From contig JARFIW010001480.1 in assembly GCA_036346225.1 (NCBI GenBank), forward strand, positions 11,067,001-11,131,000: 64,000 nucleotides of DNA, in the 5' to 3' direction. A program made the position numbers and the translations under genes. The notes beneath the pieces are model-generated. The model searched no databases. It was not told the origin of the DNA and worked only from the letters and a program-made list of their open reading frames with translations. Below are positions 11,996-23,216 of this stretch, piece by piece (positions within the stretch are counted from its first letter, which is position 1; every line of letters starts with the position of its first letter). The DNA comes from Platerodrilus igneus (taxonomy: Eukaryota > Arthropoda > Insecta > Coleoptera > Lycidae).

Positions 11996-12394
11996 GCTGC
12001 GGTAACACACCCCTTCAAAGGTCCAATATTTTTTGTCGAGCGACCAAAGTTGTATGCGGTCGAGAGTTATCGTGCTAGAACAGAACTTGTTTCAATCGGC
12101 TTATTTGCAAATTGGCAATCGAAATGCAAATAAAATGTACCCTTCATAAGACTAGGCGGGAAGTGCAGGTAGGACAAACGCACACGATAAAACTAGATCT
12201 TGTAGTTTACGGTAAGTTTTATTTCTGGTTTGCTTTTCTCTTCTACTAACGTTGACTACAAATATTACAAACCGAACTAAAAAATATTTCACATTGACAA
12301 AAATAAATTTTTACATAATAATAACCATGGCATCAAAATACGCCTACCTAAACATTAATAAATGGAATCTACAGCAAGTACAAGCATTTATGTT

Positions 12395-13893
12395 GTATTA
12401 CAATCTTTCCACCACCGTAAAGCTGCAAAGCTTGTTTTTATCACCACATTTAATATGGTTAGCTTTCATTCTGGACGTTTTAAAATCCCATTGCCGGTTT
12501 TAACCTCTGCTATGCGTACGTGGCCATCTTTAGCAAGGAACCTATTTACAATCACATCGCGAAAACCTTCTGGGGGAGGTCTCGTCGCAAATTATTTCCA
12601 GGTCACCTTCGTTAAGAAGTTTTTGGGGCAAAAACCATTTGGTCCGCCTCGTAAGAGTTGTCAAATACCCGCGTATCCAGCGCCGCCACAAGCAGTTATT
12701 TAGTTACTGGCTTATATGATATTGTTTTCGACTAATGGTTGCTGTCTCTGATCCTGGCCTTTGAGTCGAATTTGTTGTACCTAGCAGGAAGTGATTAGGC
12801 ATAAGTGGCTTTGGGTAATCTGCATTTACCGACTTGTGAGTAAATGGATGGCTATTTATATTTTCCGACTAGAGTCTCAACCTGTGGAGCTGCTTCCTTC
12901 AGCACTATCCCAAATATTTTTTTCTTCGAGTGGACAAGTCTTTTCCAACATCCATCACCGCTGGGATTAACGGGGCAATTGAGTTCCTATTTTATATTTC
13001 AAACGAGCAATTAATTCTGAATGTAAGCCATGTCAAATATATCCTCAACCTTACGAAGCTCACCATCAGTTCCTACAAAATTAATGCCCATATTTGAGTG
13101 TATCTTGATAGGAACCCCGTGACGATTAACAACATTCCTTATACAAAGTATGCAGACGTCTGTGGATAGATCGGTAGCTAAGTAGCTTGCTCGATACGCA
13201 CTGTCCGAATGGTCATGCATATAAATAATGCAACCCACTTTTTTTCTTTTCTCTTACCTATATCAACTTGCTTTAGATTAAAATAATCTATACCAGTGTA
13301 AGTAAATGGTCTTGCGAATGGTGTCAAACGATCTGCTGGCCGATCATAGGAAGTTTTGGCGTAGATTTTCTAATTTTGCACTGGATGCAGTTCGCTTTAA
13401 TTCGTTTTACTACGACTCTGGTATGCATCACCCAGTGTTTTCTCCTGATTTTATTAATCACTAAATTGTCGTTTTGATGGTGGAATCCGTTGTGGTACCA
13501 TGAGACGACTAGATCGGTGAATGCGTGATTCTTGGGAAGTATGGCTGGTCGGTGTGCAGACTCTGATATTGCTAAAACATAATCAATTCTCTCGCAGACA
13601 CAAAGTACGTATTCTTCGTTTAAACCAGGCGTAAGTGCAAATACGTTGCTGCTACTTGAAAACGGACAATTAGCTTTGAAATGAGCAATTTCTTTATTAA
13701 ACACTTGCCGCTGGGATAATTTACATAATATTTCTTTAGCTGCTTAAATCTCCTCTGCGAATAGGACATCTAATGTGTTTTCAAGCTCCCACTTCCCTTG
13801 GCTTATCGAATAATACGAAGAGGTGGTCTCATCATCCAAACAACTATACCCATTAAACGAAAAAAATTGGAGTATCTACTAAAATCTATAGTA
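12395..13893 (-). pseudogene. BEL/Pao integrase, broken
   Basis: Integrase inserts retrotransposon cDNA into the host chromosome. Upstream, 13890-13750 reads the linker after RNase H. 13704-13324 is open and carries the HHCC zinc domain: WYHNGFHHQ and, after 33 residues, NCIQCKIRK. 13238-13011 is the core, with DLSTDVCILCIRNVVNRHGVPIKI then HSNMGINFVG, where the second catalytic Asp of the usual DNGTNFVG has become Asn. 13010-12700 is frameshifted but keeps an EAAPQVETL-like helix and NSRPL-like remnants. 12705-12440 gives LWRRWIRGYL, RTKWFLP, GDLEIICDE and KDGHVRIAEVKTGNG then LKRP, the typical C-terminus. Stops, frameshifts and the lost Asp make it inactive. Confidence 0.86.
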
Positions 13894-13899
13894 GTATTT

Positions 13900-14195
13900 G
13901 GAATTGGTTGCCAACAGAGGAATGTGGCCGACGCGGCAACTCGTACAAATTATTCGGTAAAATAGGACGTGAACAACTTATGGTTAATGGTACCCGAGTT
14001 TTTAAAACAAACAGAGTACTTCTGACCTAGATTTGTTGATAAACAAGAGGCACTTGTTTATCCACAAGTGTAGGTAAGAAGTACTCTGTTTTAGAAACTC
14101 GGATCCTATTAACCATAAGTTGTTCACTTTATATTTTACCGAATACCTGGTACGAGTTGCCGCGTTGGCCACATTCCTCTGTTGGCAACCAATTC
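13900..14195. repeat. 296-bp near-perfect palindrome in BEL/Pao relic
   Basis: Arm 13900-14022 (GAATTGGTTGCCAACAGAGG...) is the reverse complement of 14078-14195 with few differences. The interior continues as AAACAAG/CTTGTTT around a centre near 14048, so there is almost no loop. Both arms are the BEL segment GCQQRNVADAATR...EFLKQ, which normally lies between RNase H and integrase. Confidence 0.93.
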
Positions 14196-14590
14196 CAATC
14201 ACTTTCGTGCGTGAACTCTGATATTTCGCCTACTCGAAGCACCACAAACGTCGTTAGTTATCGATAGTCTGATTTTATCAAAAAAACTACCGCTTAAGAG
14301 CGTTCCAGAAGTAGGACCTCGTGTTTTGTATATTGTGGTTTTCTATAATCGCATTTCTCAAACGTATATCAAGTAATGCGACTATAAGTTCCGAGCGAGG
14401 AATGGATATGAACCTAAATGGTACACGCGTGGTTTTTCCCGCAATAAAATGAACTTCAATATTACCTTGTCAAAGAATGTGCTAGTAGGCGACTGCAGAG
14501 AATGCAATCTCAGTTGCATCGACAAAAATATCATAGTTCCGGTTGTTTTATATATTTCGAATAACGACGACTCCATCGGAAGTTTTTCAC
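14048..14590 (-). pseudogene. BEL/Pao RNase H region, broken
   Basis: RNase H degrades the RNA strand of the RNA-DNA hybrid during reverse transcription. Minus-strand reading from about 14545 shows a DAT-type motif before FSAVAY, then NIEVHFIAGKT, the helix VPFRFISIPRSEL with the conserved SIPR(L/S)EL core, and LLDIRLRNAIIENHNIQ. Further along (14200-14050) comes GCQQRNVADAATRTRYSV. This string of motifs is the standard BEL/Pao RNase H-to-integrase connector. Frameshifts occur about every 80 bp. It is continuous with the integrase downstream apart from the palindrome. Confidence 0.78.
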
Positions 14591-17260
14591 TTTTTGCAAA
14601 GCTCTTACAAATTGTATAATCTTTGTGTAAATTTTATTGGGAATCTTTTCACTCCATTTGACTGCCTCTACTTCTAATATATTCCGCACTATTCCCTCAT
14701 GCCGTAGTATGTGGCCTATCATCCTATTTCTCCTATTTTTTACCGTTTTCCACATATTTCTTTTTTCCCCTACCATTTTTAGTACCTCCTCGTTCTTAAC
14801 TTTTCTGTCCATGATATCTTCATCATACGTCTGTAGCACCACATTTCAAAGTCTTCTACCTTTTTCTTGTCCGCTTCTCCTACTGTCCATGCTTCACAGC
14901 CGTACAGTGCTGTGCTCCACACATATGTTTTAAGCAATCTTTTCCTTGTTTCTATGTTTGTGGTCTTTGAGCACAGTAGTTGCTTTTTCTTGTTAAATGT
15001 AGCACGACTTGTGCTAATCTTTGTTTTATATCTTTTGTGCTTTTCCCATCTTGTGTTATTTGGCTTCCTAGGTAGCAGAAATCCTCGACCTCTCGTAAGG
15101 TCGTGTTACATACTTGTATTCTTGTTTTTGATTTATTTCCCCACATTTGCATACTAGAACTTTAGTTTTAGTTTTGTTAATTTTCATACCGTATCTCTCT
15201 GTTAGAACAGTTTTCATTTCATTAAGAGCAGCTTCTAACTCTTCCTTGCTAGACGCCAATACCGCTATATCATCTGCAAGTCTAAGTATATCAATTTTTT
15301 GTCCCTGCATAGTAATTCCAAATGTCTTCCAGCATTTGACAGTATTCACTGCCTCTTCCATGTACAAGTTAAAAATCAATCGGGATAGGGCACATCCCTG
15401 TCTCACCCTTTCCTAACGTTTACTTCTCTACGTTCCTGCTCTAATTCTATTACTGCTGTTTGCTCTTTGTATAAGCTATGTGCTATTCGTCTATCCCTAT
15501 AACTCATTCCAATCTTTTTGATATTTCAAACTTTTTTTCCCATTTTACATTGTACAATGCTTTTTCCAGATCTACAAACCCTATATACACGCTTTCCCCT
15601 TTTTCTATTGTTTTCTCCATTATTACTTTCAGAGATAAAATAGCCTCCCGTGTTTCCCTGTTTCGCCTAAACGCAAATTGGTTTTCTCCTAGTATTTCTT
15701 CCGCTCGTTTTTCCATTCGTCTTTGCACAATTCCAGTTAATATTTTTGACACGTGTGCTGTCAAACTTATTATTCGAAAATTTTCACATCTATCCGCGCC
15801 TTTTTTTTTTGGTATAGTTACTATGATGCTACGTTTGAAATCTTTGGGTATCTCGCCTGTTTCATACATATAGCTTACAAGTTGGAAGAGACGTTATGTT
15901 ACTGCTTGTCCAGCGGCTTTCAGAGTTTCTGCTTGCACCTACCTGTACCCAGCGCCTTACCATTTTTCAGACTCTTTAATGCTAACTCAAATTCATCTCT
16001 AAGTATAGGATATCCCAAGTCATTATTTTCAATGTCTGATTCCTGTTCTAATGCAGTTAGTTCTTCTCCTGCATATAAATTCCCTATATATTTTTGCCAT
16101 CTACCCACTTTCTCTACGTTTTCTATGATGACGTTTCCTTGTGCGTCCCTTATATTTTTGCTATACGGTTTTATATCCCTAAGAATCATAATTAATTTGT
16201 ATGCTTCGTCTGTCTTTCCTATTTCCATCTTCGTTTGTACCTATTTGCACTTTTCATCAATCCATTGTTCTAAGCAATTTTTAGGTTTTGTATGTCTGTT
16301 TTCCTGTTTCCTCTGATTTATTTTTGTATTTTCGTCTTTCTTCTAGTAAATTCAGGATATCCTTAGTTATCCATGGTTTCTTATTTTCTTTTTGTGTATA
16401 CCCCAGAATATCTCTGGCCGCCATGTCTAGGCTGGATTTAATGTTATTCCATTCTGTTTCTACTTCCTTAGTATCAGATATTTTCCCGATATCTTTGAGC
16501 AATTCATTTGTTTTTTTTTCGAATCTTTCTTGAATATCTTTATCTTTTAGTTTCTCTAAGTCCAAGTGCCTTTTTCCGTTTCTTTTTTTTACATTGTTAA
16601 ATTTAAGTGCGGCCTTCATAATTACGATGTTGTGGTTAGTATCTATATCTGCTTCTGGGTAGCTTCAACAGTTTTTTACTTGATTCCTAAACAGTTGTCT
16701 AACAAGAATGTAATCTATTTGATATCTTCCTATATCTCCTGGCATCTTCCACGTATATCGTCTTCTAGCACGATGTTGAAATAATGTGTTTGTGATGATT
16801 AAATTGTTCTTGTCGCAAAATTCTACCAGCCTATTTCCCCTGTCGTTATTCGTGCCTAAGCCAAATAAACCTACTACCGCTCCTTACCTACTCCCACCTA
16901 ACACGGCATTAAAATCCCCCGTAATTATTAAATTTTTATATCCTTTTACGTATCTTAATATGTCTTGGATATCTTTGTAGATGGCTTCTACTTCTTCGTC
17001 ACTGTAGGTAGAGGTGGGCATGTATTATTACTGTGTTTACCGGTTTACATTCTAATCTAACCATGAGTACTCTTTCGTTCTTTTGTAAGTAATTTTCTAC
17101 ACAGTATCCTATCTTTTTCCGCATAGCCATCCCCACACTCAAAATTTCCTTCCTCTGCTCCTGTATGAATTACCCTGAAGTCTCCACTCCAAAAATCCCC
17201 CGCCTCTGGTCACCGAACTTCGCTGATCCCTACTATGTCTAGTGCATTTCTATACATGGC
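14591..17260 (-). pseudogene. LINE endonuclease-reverse transcriptase, nearly full length
   Basis: Best copy of the LINE family seen at 1-1850 and 8405-9330. From 17260 down: endonuclease N-half (VGISEVRW, SGDFRVIHTG); endonuclease C-half (16780-16620; RYTWKMPGDIGRYQIDYILV, TNHNIVIMK); linker 16619-16281; 16228-15920; RT fingers-palm 15869-15504 (RSIIVTIPKKKGADRCENFR, ENQFAFRRNRETREAI, FVDLEKALYNVKW); RT 15406-15068 with QGCALSRLIFNLYMEEA and catalytic LRLADDIAV; thumb and C-terminus 15152-14590 (NTTLREVEDFCYLGSQITQDG, DRMIGHILRHEG-like). Bordering frames overlap or shift at least five times, so it is inactive. The first ~45 endonuclease residues and any ORF1 are missing. Clade probably RTE/Jockey-like, not resolved. 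Confidence 0.9.
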
Positions 17261-18473
17261 ACCAAAAAGATGATAGCTTCAGGTAGAATATATTTTTCTG
17301 TTTACTTTATATTGTATTGATGTTTTAAAAGATAGACACTTCTTTTTGATTGATTTTGCAATAAATTGCCGACTCGACGTTAACGCACGCTTCGTTGGAG
17401 CGCCTTTCTACTGTTTACTTTTTTATTGTAAAAATTAATGTAAACGTCAATAACTGTCTGTTTAAAATTTTAATGTTACGAGATGCGCTTCCTACAGCAA
17501 ATTGTTTTAACTTGCTGCATTATTATTTCATTATTTCTTGTACATATTGAGGGTTGGAACTTATTGTAAGTATTCTTGTATTTAGATAGTACGATTTTAT
17601 TTGTGATATTTTTAAATGTGTAGGGTTATACTGTGTATATGTAATTTGACACTTTATGTACATCACGTTGTAACGTGTAACGTGTTTGTAATGTGTTTTC
17701 GATGTTTATAGATACTCTTTTGCGACTATATGTTTTCTTACCAGTTTGTAATATAAATTTCTTTGTTACTGAGGTTTCCAATTCTTTTCTTTCTAGGTCA
17801 CCCACCCCACTCTACGACGTTTTTGAGCTAGCCCGAATCTTGATACTTGTGGAGTTCGATTCTACGATTCTGTCTCTGTGTTTTGTTGAGGTATCCGGTA
17901 TAGGCCGCTTTATTTTTTGTCTGTACGGAATACCGTAACATTTTTTTAAATCAAAAATTAATTTTGTTAGTAAGTTTCAATAATCAACGTAATTACGTAA
18001 AGGTGGTAACTGTATAATGAAGAGAATCTTAATTAATTTAGTAACACAAAATAAGTTCAGGCAAACATCCCATAAAACCTACTTAAGAATCAACAATATC
18101 TAAATATAAAGTTCTAGTTCATCATAAATCTCTTGTTTACAAATTGTCAAATTGAATTGACGCCCACACAGTATTATTGAAATCTAATATTACAAATTTT
18201 ATTTTTTCATTCAGATCTAATTGGCTTTACATTTACGATAGTAATATCTAAAAAACGTATTTTGTTTTAGTTAGTTAGTCTCGTGTTAAAATTTATGAAT
18301 CGGTGGTGACAAGCACTCAGGAAATTTTATTTTTTCAGTTTACAAAAAATAAACCCAACAATGTGGGGCTGCAGAAAATTTGTTAGAAAAAAATATAGTA
18401 GAATTTTTAATAATAAAATACATTGGATATTAGTTTAAATGCAACATCGTATACGCGATAAGAACATTTTAAA
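17261..18473. other. No gene recognised
   Basis: AT-rich. A hydrophobic 81-codon frame at 17693-17938 (+) has no recognisable motif and is probably chance. Confidence 0.45.
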
Positions 18474-18770
18474 GAATCATGCCTTCATTTTCCAAAATTG
18501 TATAATCTGGGAAAATTTTCTTTCAGACTAAATGTATAATTTCATTTTTAAAGACGATGTGGATTAAAAAAATTAAAAACAGGGAACTGAAAAATTAATC
18601 ATAAACAATTATTTGTTTTGTTTAATTTATACTTAACTCGTAGTTTAAAATTGCTTAAAATAAATTTTAAATATCCCGTTTTTAAGTTTTCAATCTTTAA
18701 AAATGATATTACTCATTAATCCTAAAAGAAAGTTTTCCCATATTATACAATTCGGAAAATAAAAGCATGC
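18474..18770. mobile_element. MITE-like foldback, ~297 bp
   Basis: The left arm from 18474 (CATGCCTTCATTTTCC, TTGTATAAT, TGGGAAAA, TTCTTTCAG) is the imperfect reverse complement of 18713-18770. Pairing continues inward (CATTTTTAAAGA near 18544 against TCTTTAAAAATG near 18700), so nearly the whole unit folds. No coding sequence. No clear target duplication was found. Confidence 0.8.
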
Positions 18771-21700
18771 GACTCCTTTTCATATTTTTATCACGTAGGG
18801 CGCGGGGCGTTGCATGTAAAATGGCAGAAAAGCTACTAAGTATATTTTTTTAATTAAAATGATAAAATGGGGGCGGCCTGTAAAACAAAAATTAACGGGG
18901 GTCACCGGCACTAGCTAGCGGAAGGTCGTGGATCGTTTAGAAGGTTAAAATTTTGCAAAAAGGACTAAATTAATATATATTACACAACAAAAAAATTTGA
19001 CACCTACCTTTCATAAATATTGTGGATTAATGACAACTAGCAAGGGCGCCAGACAAGTCGAAAATGTCCAAATGTTCATGCAAAACCTTGAGAGACTCGT
19101 CATCCCAAGGAGGACAATTGTTTCTTTTAATCAATTCTTACTTTTTTGCTTACTTATGCAAATTCCATGATCAAAAATAAAAAACTATTGACTTAATCAA
19201 CGGCAAACAAAAACTATTTAATTAACAGAGCAATAAACGTGAACCTCTTACATTAGGAAATTCATTGATTTTAATTTAGAAATTTAATTGAATGGTTGAT
19301 ATGAGATTATGATAATTTTATATACTTACGTAATATCCAAACACTTTATATGGAAGACAGCTTATACTATAAATGTCACAGTAAATTAATCTTACGGTTT
19401 ATGACCAAAACGTCCTAACAATTAAATTAACTAAAAATTCGTCATGCTAGCTTAACTATAAAAACTTACTAAAAATCATCAATTGTTTGATGGCTTGCCT
19501 TCCAATTCAGAACAGCTTTTAAATTAGGGGAGAGAATCGCGTTTGTTGCTCTTGTTCTTCGCAATTACTCAAATAATTCAATGGCACACATACCCGGCCG
19601 AATCTTGTTGATAGCTTAACTTGTGCGCCACATGCATACAAGCTTTTTATTATATACTTTAATATCACTCATAATTCCGCAAACACACGGGCATAAAGCC
19701 TCGCGAACTGGATGAGTTAATTACTCCTTTTCACTTTTACTATCGTGATACTAAGTGCGATATCATATCTGTTACGCCGAAGAACACTACCAGCGATATT
19801 CTCTGGCTACGTTTTTTTCTACGTTTTTAAAACTGAAACTCCTATTGGAATCTCCCTCTTTTGACTAAAGTCTTAAGTTATACATCAACCTTATTCTTAA
19901 CCATTATTTACGTCATATTTTTGTTATCCAATGACTATTAACAGAACCTCCCAAAAACAAGATTTCAGAAACCAAATCCAATCCCTTTCAGGATGAGTGT
20001 CTCGGATAGCAATTATTTTTCTAATGGTTTAAATATGTTGTACATTCTTGGAATTTTAAGTACTGAAATTGTTGACTATATCTATTGGCAACAGTGTTCT
20101 GCTATTGACAAAAGACCGGGTAGCCGACATGGATTTTAATACAATGGTTGCCTCCAGACTACTTAAAATTATTTGCAATCTTTGAATAAATAAAATTGGA
20201 AAATAGTTTGGCTATTTGTAATGTTTCGTTTTCTATAAACCCTTGTCAATCACTGAAATACTAAGAAAATCAAGTTTTACAACTGAAAATTTCTTTCCTT
20301 TGTTTACGTTAAAAGGTAATATTCTATTTAAATTTATCAGATTCGTCAATCTATAACCGACATAAGTTTTAAAAGGGTATTGTATTGTGTTTGCAAGGTA
20401 GGACCATTAAATTATTATGACAGCCGCTGAAATTTATAATATTTAAGGCTAAAGCTATTTCTAAGCCTGAGGTCTTTATTATAAGGGATGCCTACTGAAA
20501 TATAAGGGTAATTTATCATGGAATTCTGCCTATAAGTTATACAAGCTAATAAAATTTAATTAATTAATTAATCTGTTAATACGTTAACATTTCAGAATAA
20601 TGTTACAATTTTATTATTAAAAAGGCCGGTGATATACTGGGACAAAACTCGAAGCAACAATAAATCTACTAGTGGAACCGTATCGCTATATTTTTTCAAA
20701 GTAAAAAATTGTTTATAACCAAAATGCGTCAGAATTCTCTAGAACACTTTGCGCATGCAATCGTTGAAAATAAAATTACTCACTTGTTTTGATAGTAAAG
20801 TGTAACAATCTAAACATTTTTGAAAAGAGGAGCAATTACTTTTTTGCATCGCGTTATCATACACCGGGTGTTCTTCCTTAAAATAGCCTAGAAGTTTTAC
20901 GTTGAAAATGACCATATTGTGAAAACACCCTGTATAATAGTTGCAACAATTATACTCTATACTTACGAAGTAAATAAATCGATTAGTGAAAACCGAATCC
21001 TTCTCTTTGTTCTCTGGAAAATGTTATTAACGATCAAAGTGGGCCAGAATTTTCTGTGACATCCTGTAACGCTTAATTTTCTACTACTAATAATACCCCC
21101 ACATATAGGTAGGATAGAATACCTGGTTGCGTTCAACGGATCCCTTAAAATTTGAGATGTCCTGCACTTGGGCGAGGTGAAAGGGCGGCTTTGAAAGTTA
21201 CGGAGACGCTGATTGTACTTCTGGACTAATTGTATTTATACGTTACACGGGAGCATAAGAGTGGTCGTGAAATGACACTACCAAAGCAAAAAGAGGAGGG
21301 GGGGCGCAACTGCATCAAATAATACTTACAAGCTATACCTGATGGTAAAATGCGAAAACCTTAATTTCTCTCAGAAGTTAACCATAGATGTAGTTTTTCC
21401 GTAATAGAAATAAATACTTTTGGAGACTTCCGAACTAATTCTGAACTCTAATTTCAGCGGGATGAAAATAGCAGAGGGTCTTTATAAATGCGAAAAAGTC
21501 AGGCGCCACTAGACTCAAAAATTTAACATAAGCAAGACAGCGTTACTAAAGAGGGTGTACGAACTTTAGTAACAATTATACGCACGGCAAGCACATATGT
21601 TAAGATTGTAAATTATGCAATATTATTTCAGAATGAACAAGTAGTTATACGTTAAATATCAAATAGATCATAGGTTGCATTTGAATAAGGAATATACCTT

Positions 21701-21965
21701 TATATCAAATTTTAATCTTAAAGTTACTTTCTTAATAAATTGTTACGTTAGTAAATTTAATAAAAATTCTGAAGGAGAAATATATGTGTATCTATTAAAC
21801 TAAAGATTATTCTCTTGTTCTTACAGGTATTTACGATTCTAAATTAAGTTTTCTTTAAGTAATGTTAACTGAAGATGAAATTTATGTCAAGTTATAATGA
21901 TACAATGAAAATGTCTTATGAATGTTTTTAATAAAAGTTTTTCTATTATATCATATTCATATTTG
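18771..21965. other. No gene recognised
   Basis: 3.2 kb of AT-rich DNA without usable open frames. The only structure seen is the short GGGTGTT-ended hairpin at 20868-20940 (own entry). Confidence 0.5.
20868..20940. repeat. Short GGGTGTT-terminated inverted-repeat unit
   Basis: ATACACCGGGTGTTC at the left and GAAAACACCCTGTATA at the right form short inverted ends of a ~73-bp unit. The same ACAGGGTGTT word recurs inside the foldback transposon at 38153-40384 (38277, 38572 and mirrored sites), so this may be a solo end pair or minimal derivative of that family. Confidence 0.5.
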
Positions 21966-21969
21966 AGTA

Positions 21970-23027
21970 CGATGTACATTAGGGTGCACCTTATTTTTTT
22001 ACTTTCGGATTTTTTTCGGGACGCTCCCTAAAATTGTTCCATTTGATGAAAAAAAAATTTGTGAAAAACACGAGATCGATCGAAAAACGGAGAACTGCCT
22101 CATCGAGCTTAAAGATCACAAACTATAGTAATTAAACATGATATATAGAAGTAACAAATTTCTAAAAGATTATTTAAAAATAAGTATATATTAAATAAAT
22201 ATGCATCTTTTTTATTTAAAACTAATGTTTTTAGTTGTGCATATTTTTTAATTACATATTTCTAGTCAAAATTTGCATAAATATAAACTGACGCTCGACG
22301 TACAGATTATAATTTGCGTATTGCTCTGAACGCCAGATCCTGCACGTTCATAACATGTCGTAACTTGTACTAGTAGTCAGACGGCGCTTCAGTATGAGCG
22401 GTATGATTCGTTAGTTGGTATCGACAGTCGGATGAGACAAGTTTAATACAAGCTTTAATAATGTCCGTTCAAAGAGGTAATATTCAGTAAAGAAAACAGT
22501 GAAAAGAGATTATTTAAAATTTTCAACGACAACGAGAAGCACAGATAAAATGTTTCTATTTGAATATGATGAAATTCAAATTATTGGTCTAAATTGCCAT
22601 CAAATGGACAAGAGTTAAGGGTATTATTTTACAATATGCGCAAAGTGCAGTTAAATCTTCGTATGAGTTGTACTTTAACTATAAAAGAGACGGAGGTTTA
22701 TTGGGAAAAAGCGAGAATTTCAACACGAGAAGTTCAACGAAGTGTTGAAAAGTTAGAATCATTATATCAAGAATGGAAAGCTATTAAAAAAAAATTCTAA
22801 ACGGCGAAATGAAGTACAAGTAAAACGAGAGCAGGTTTTTCTTGAAAAAATGGATGACCTTTTTGATATCGCACTTGGAAATGCATTAGAAATAATTAAT
22901 ATTTAGGAAGATACGATATTTCTTCTCAATCAGAGAAAAAAAGGACGATGTGGTTCAATGATTGGAGGAGACAAAATAGAAAAGAGAAAAAATTAGAATT
23001 ACGTAAAAGTGTACAAGAACGAGAATT
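21970..23027 (+). pseudogene. Coiled-coil repeat protein of a transposon-like family
   Basis: The unit may begin at about 21975 with GGGTGCACCTTATT and a CGGGACGCTCCC word, which looks like an element terminus. Coding sense starts near 22594: PSNGQELRVLFYNMRKVQLN, a block with AYWEKARISTREVQ-like spacing (YWEKARIS TREVQRSVEKLE) and LYQEWKAIKKK, then after a frameshift SQSEKKRTMWFND and a basic Lys/Arg/Glu helix to 23027. Insect and other animal genomes contain many repeat proteins with this 'VLFYNMR...FW.KARIPTR...KLE.LY..W' N-terminus, but I cannot name the superfamily safely. At 23028 it is split by the hAT insertion; the same basic frame resumes at 32003. Confidence 0.6.
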
Positions 23028-23035
23028 GCGAAAAG
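23028..23035. repeat. 8-bp target-site duplication, left (GCGAAAAG)
   Basis: GCGAAAAG directly precedes the hAT terminus at 23036 and is repeated exactly at 31995-32002 after the other terminus. Eight bp is the hallmark length for hAT insertion. Confidence 0.95.
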
Positions 23036-23216
23036 TAGTGATGGATTTGAACCGAACCGAACCGAACCGAAGCTTGCCCTAGGTTCGGTTAGGTTCGAAA
23101 ACTTTTTAGTCCGGTTCGGTTTAAGGTTCGGTTCGAAAAAATGTATTCCGGTTCGATTCGGTTCGGTTCGAAAAAAACGAACCGAACCTCGAACCGAATC
23201 GAACCGGTTCGACATT
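23036..23216. repeat. hAT left terminal zone with GGTTCG/CGAACC arrays
   Basis: After the terminal TAGTGATGG the strand runs AACCGAACCGAACCGAA, then GGTTCGGTTAGGTTCG, GGTTCGGTTCGAAAAA and back to CGAACCGAATCGAACCGG. The motif is palindromically arranged. Confidence 0.92.

Larger units (their letters stand above)
12380..14590 (-). mobile_element. BEL/Pao LTR retrotransposon relic, RNase H to integrase
   Basis: Reading the minus strand from 14590 to 12380 gives the 3' half of a BEL/Pao pol: RNase H-like region, integrase zinc domain, integrase core and the C-terminal GRV/KRP domain, in normal order. Gag, protease and RT are absent, and no LTR was identified. The upstream edge at about 14590 runs straight into the 3' end of a LINE on the same strand. 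Between RNase H and integrase sits a near-perfect 296-bp palindrome. Confidence 0.85.

Noticed and set aside
10376..12078. Plus-strand frames with shared YTLNSSYF words at 10.4 and 11.85 kb as a gene pair.
   Set aside because: Their similarity is explained by the direct DNA repeat; the minus strand gives the more protein-like, conservatively changed reading.
12252..12503. Plus-strand 83-codon frame beginning before MASKYAYLNINKWN.
   Set aside because: Overlaps the antisense of the BEL integrase end; no motif.
15478..16980. Long plus-strand open frames (up to 187 codons) over the LINE.
   Set aside because: Antisense to clear RT and endonuclease readings; Phe/Ser-rich as expected for reversed Lys/Glu-rich sequence.
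22955..23215. Minus-strand frame rich in RTEPNRT repeats.
   Set aside because: Translation of the CGAACC array of the hAT terminus.
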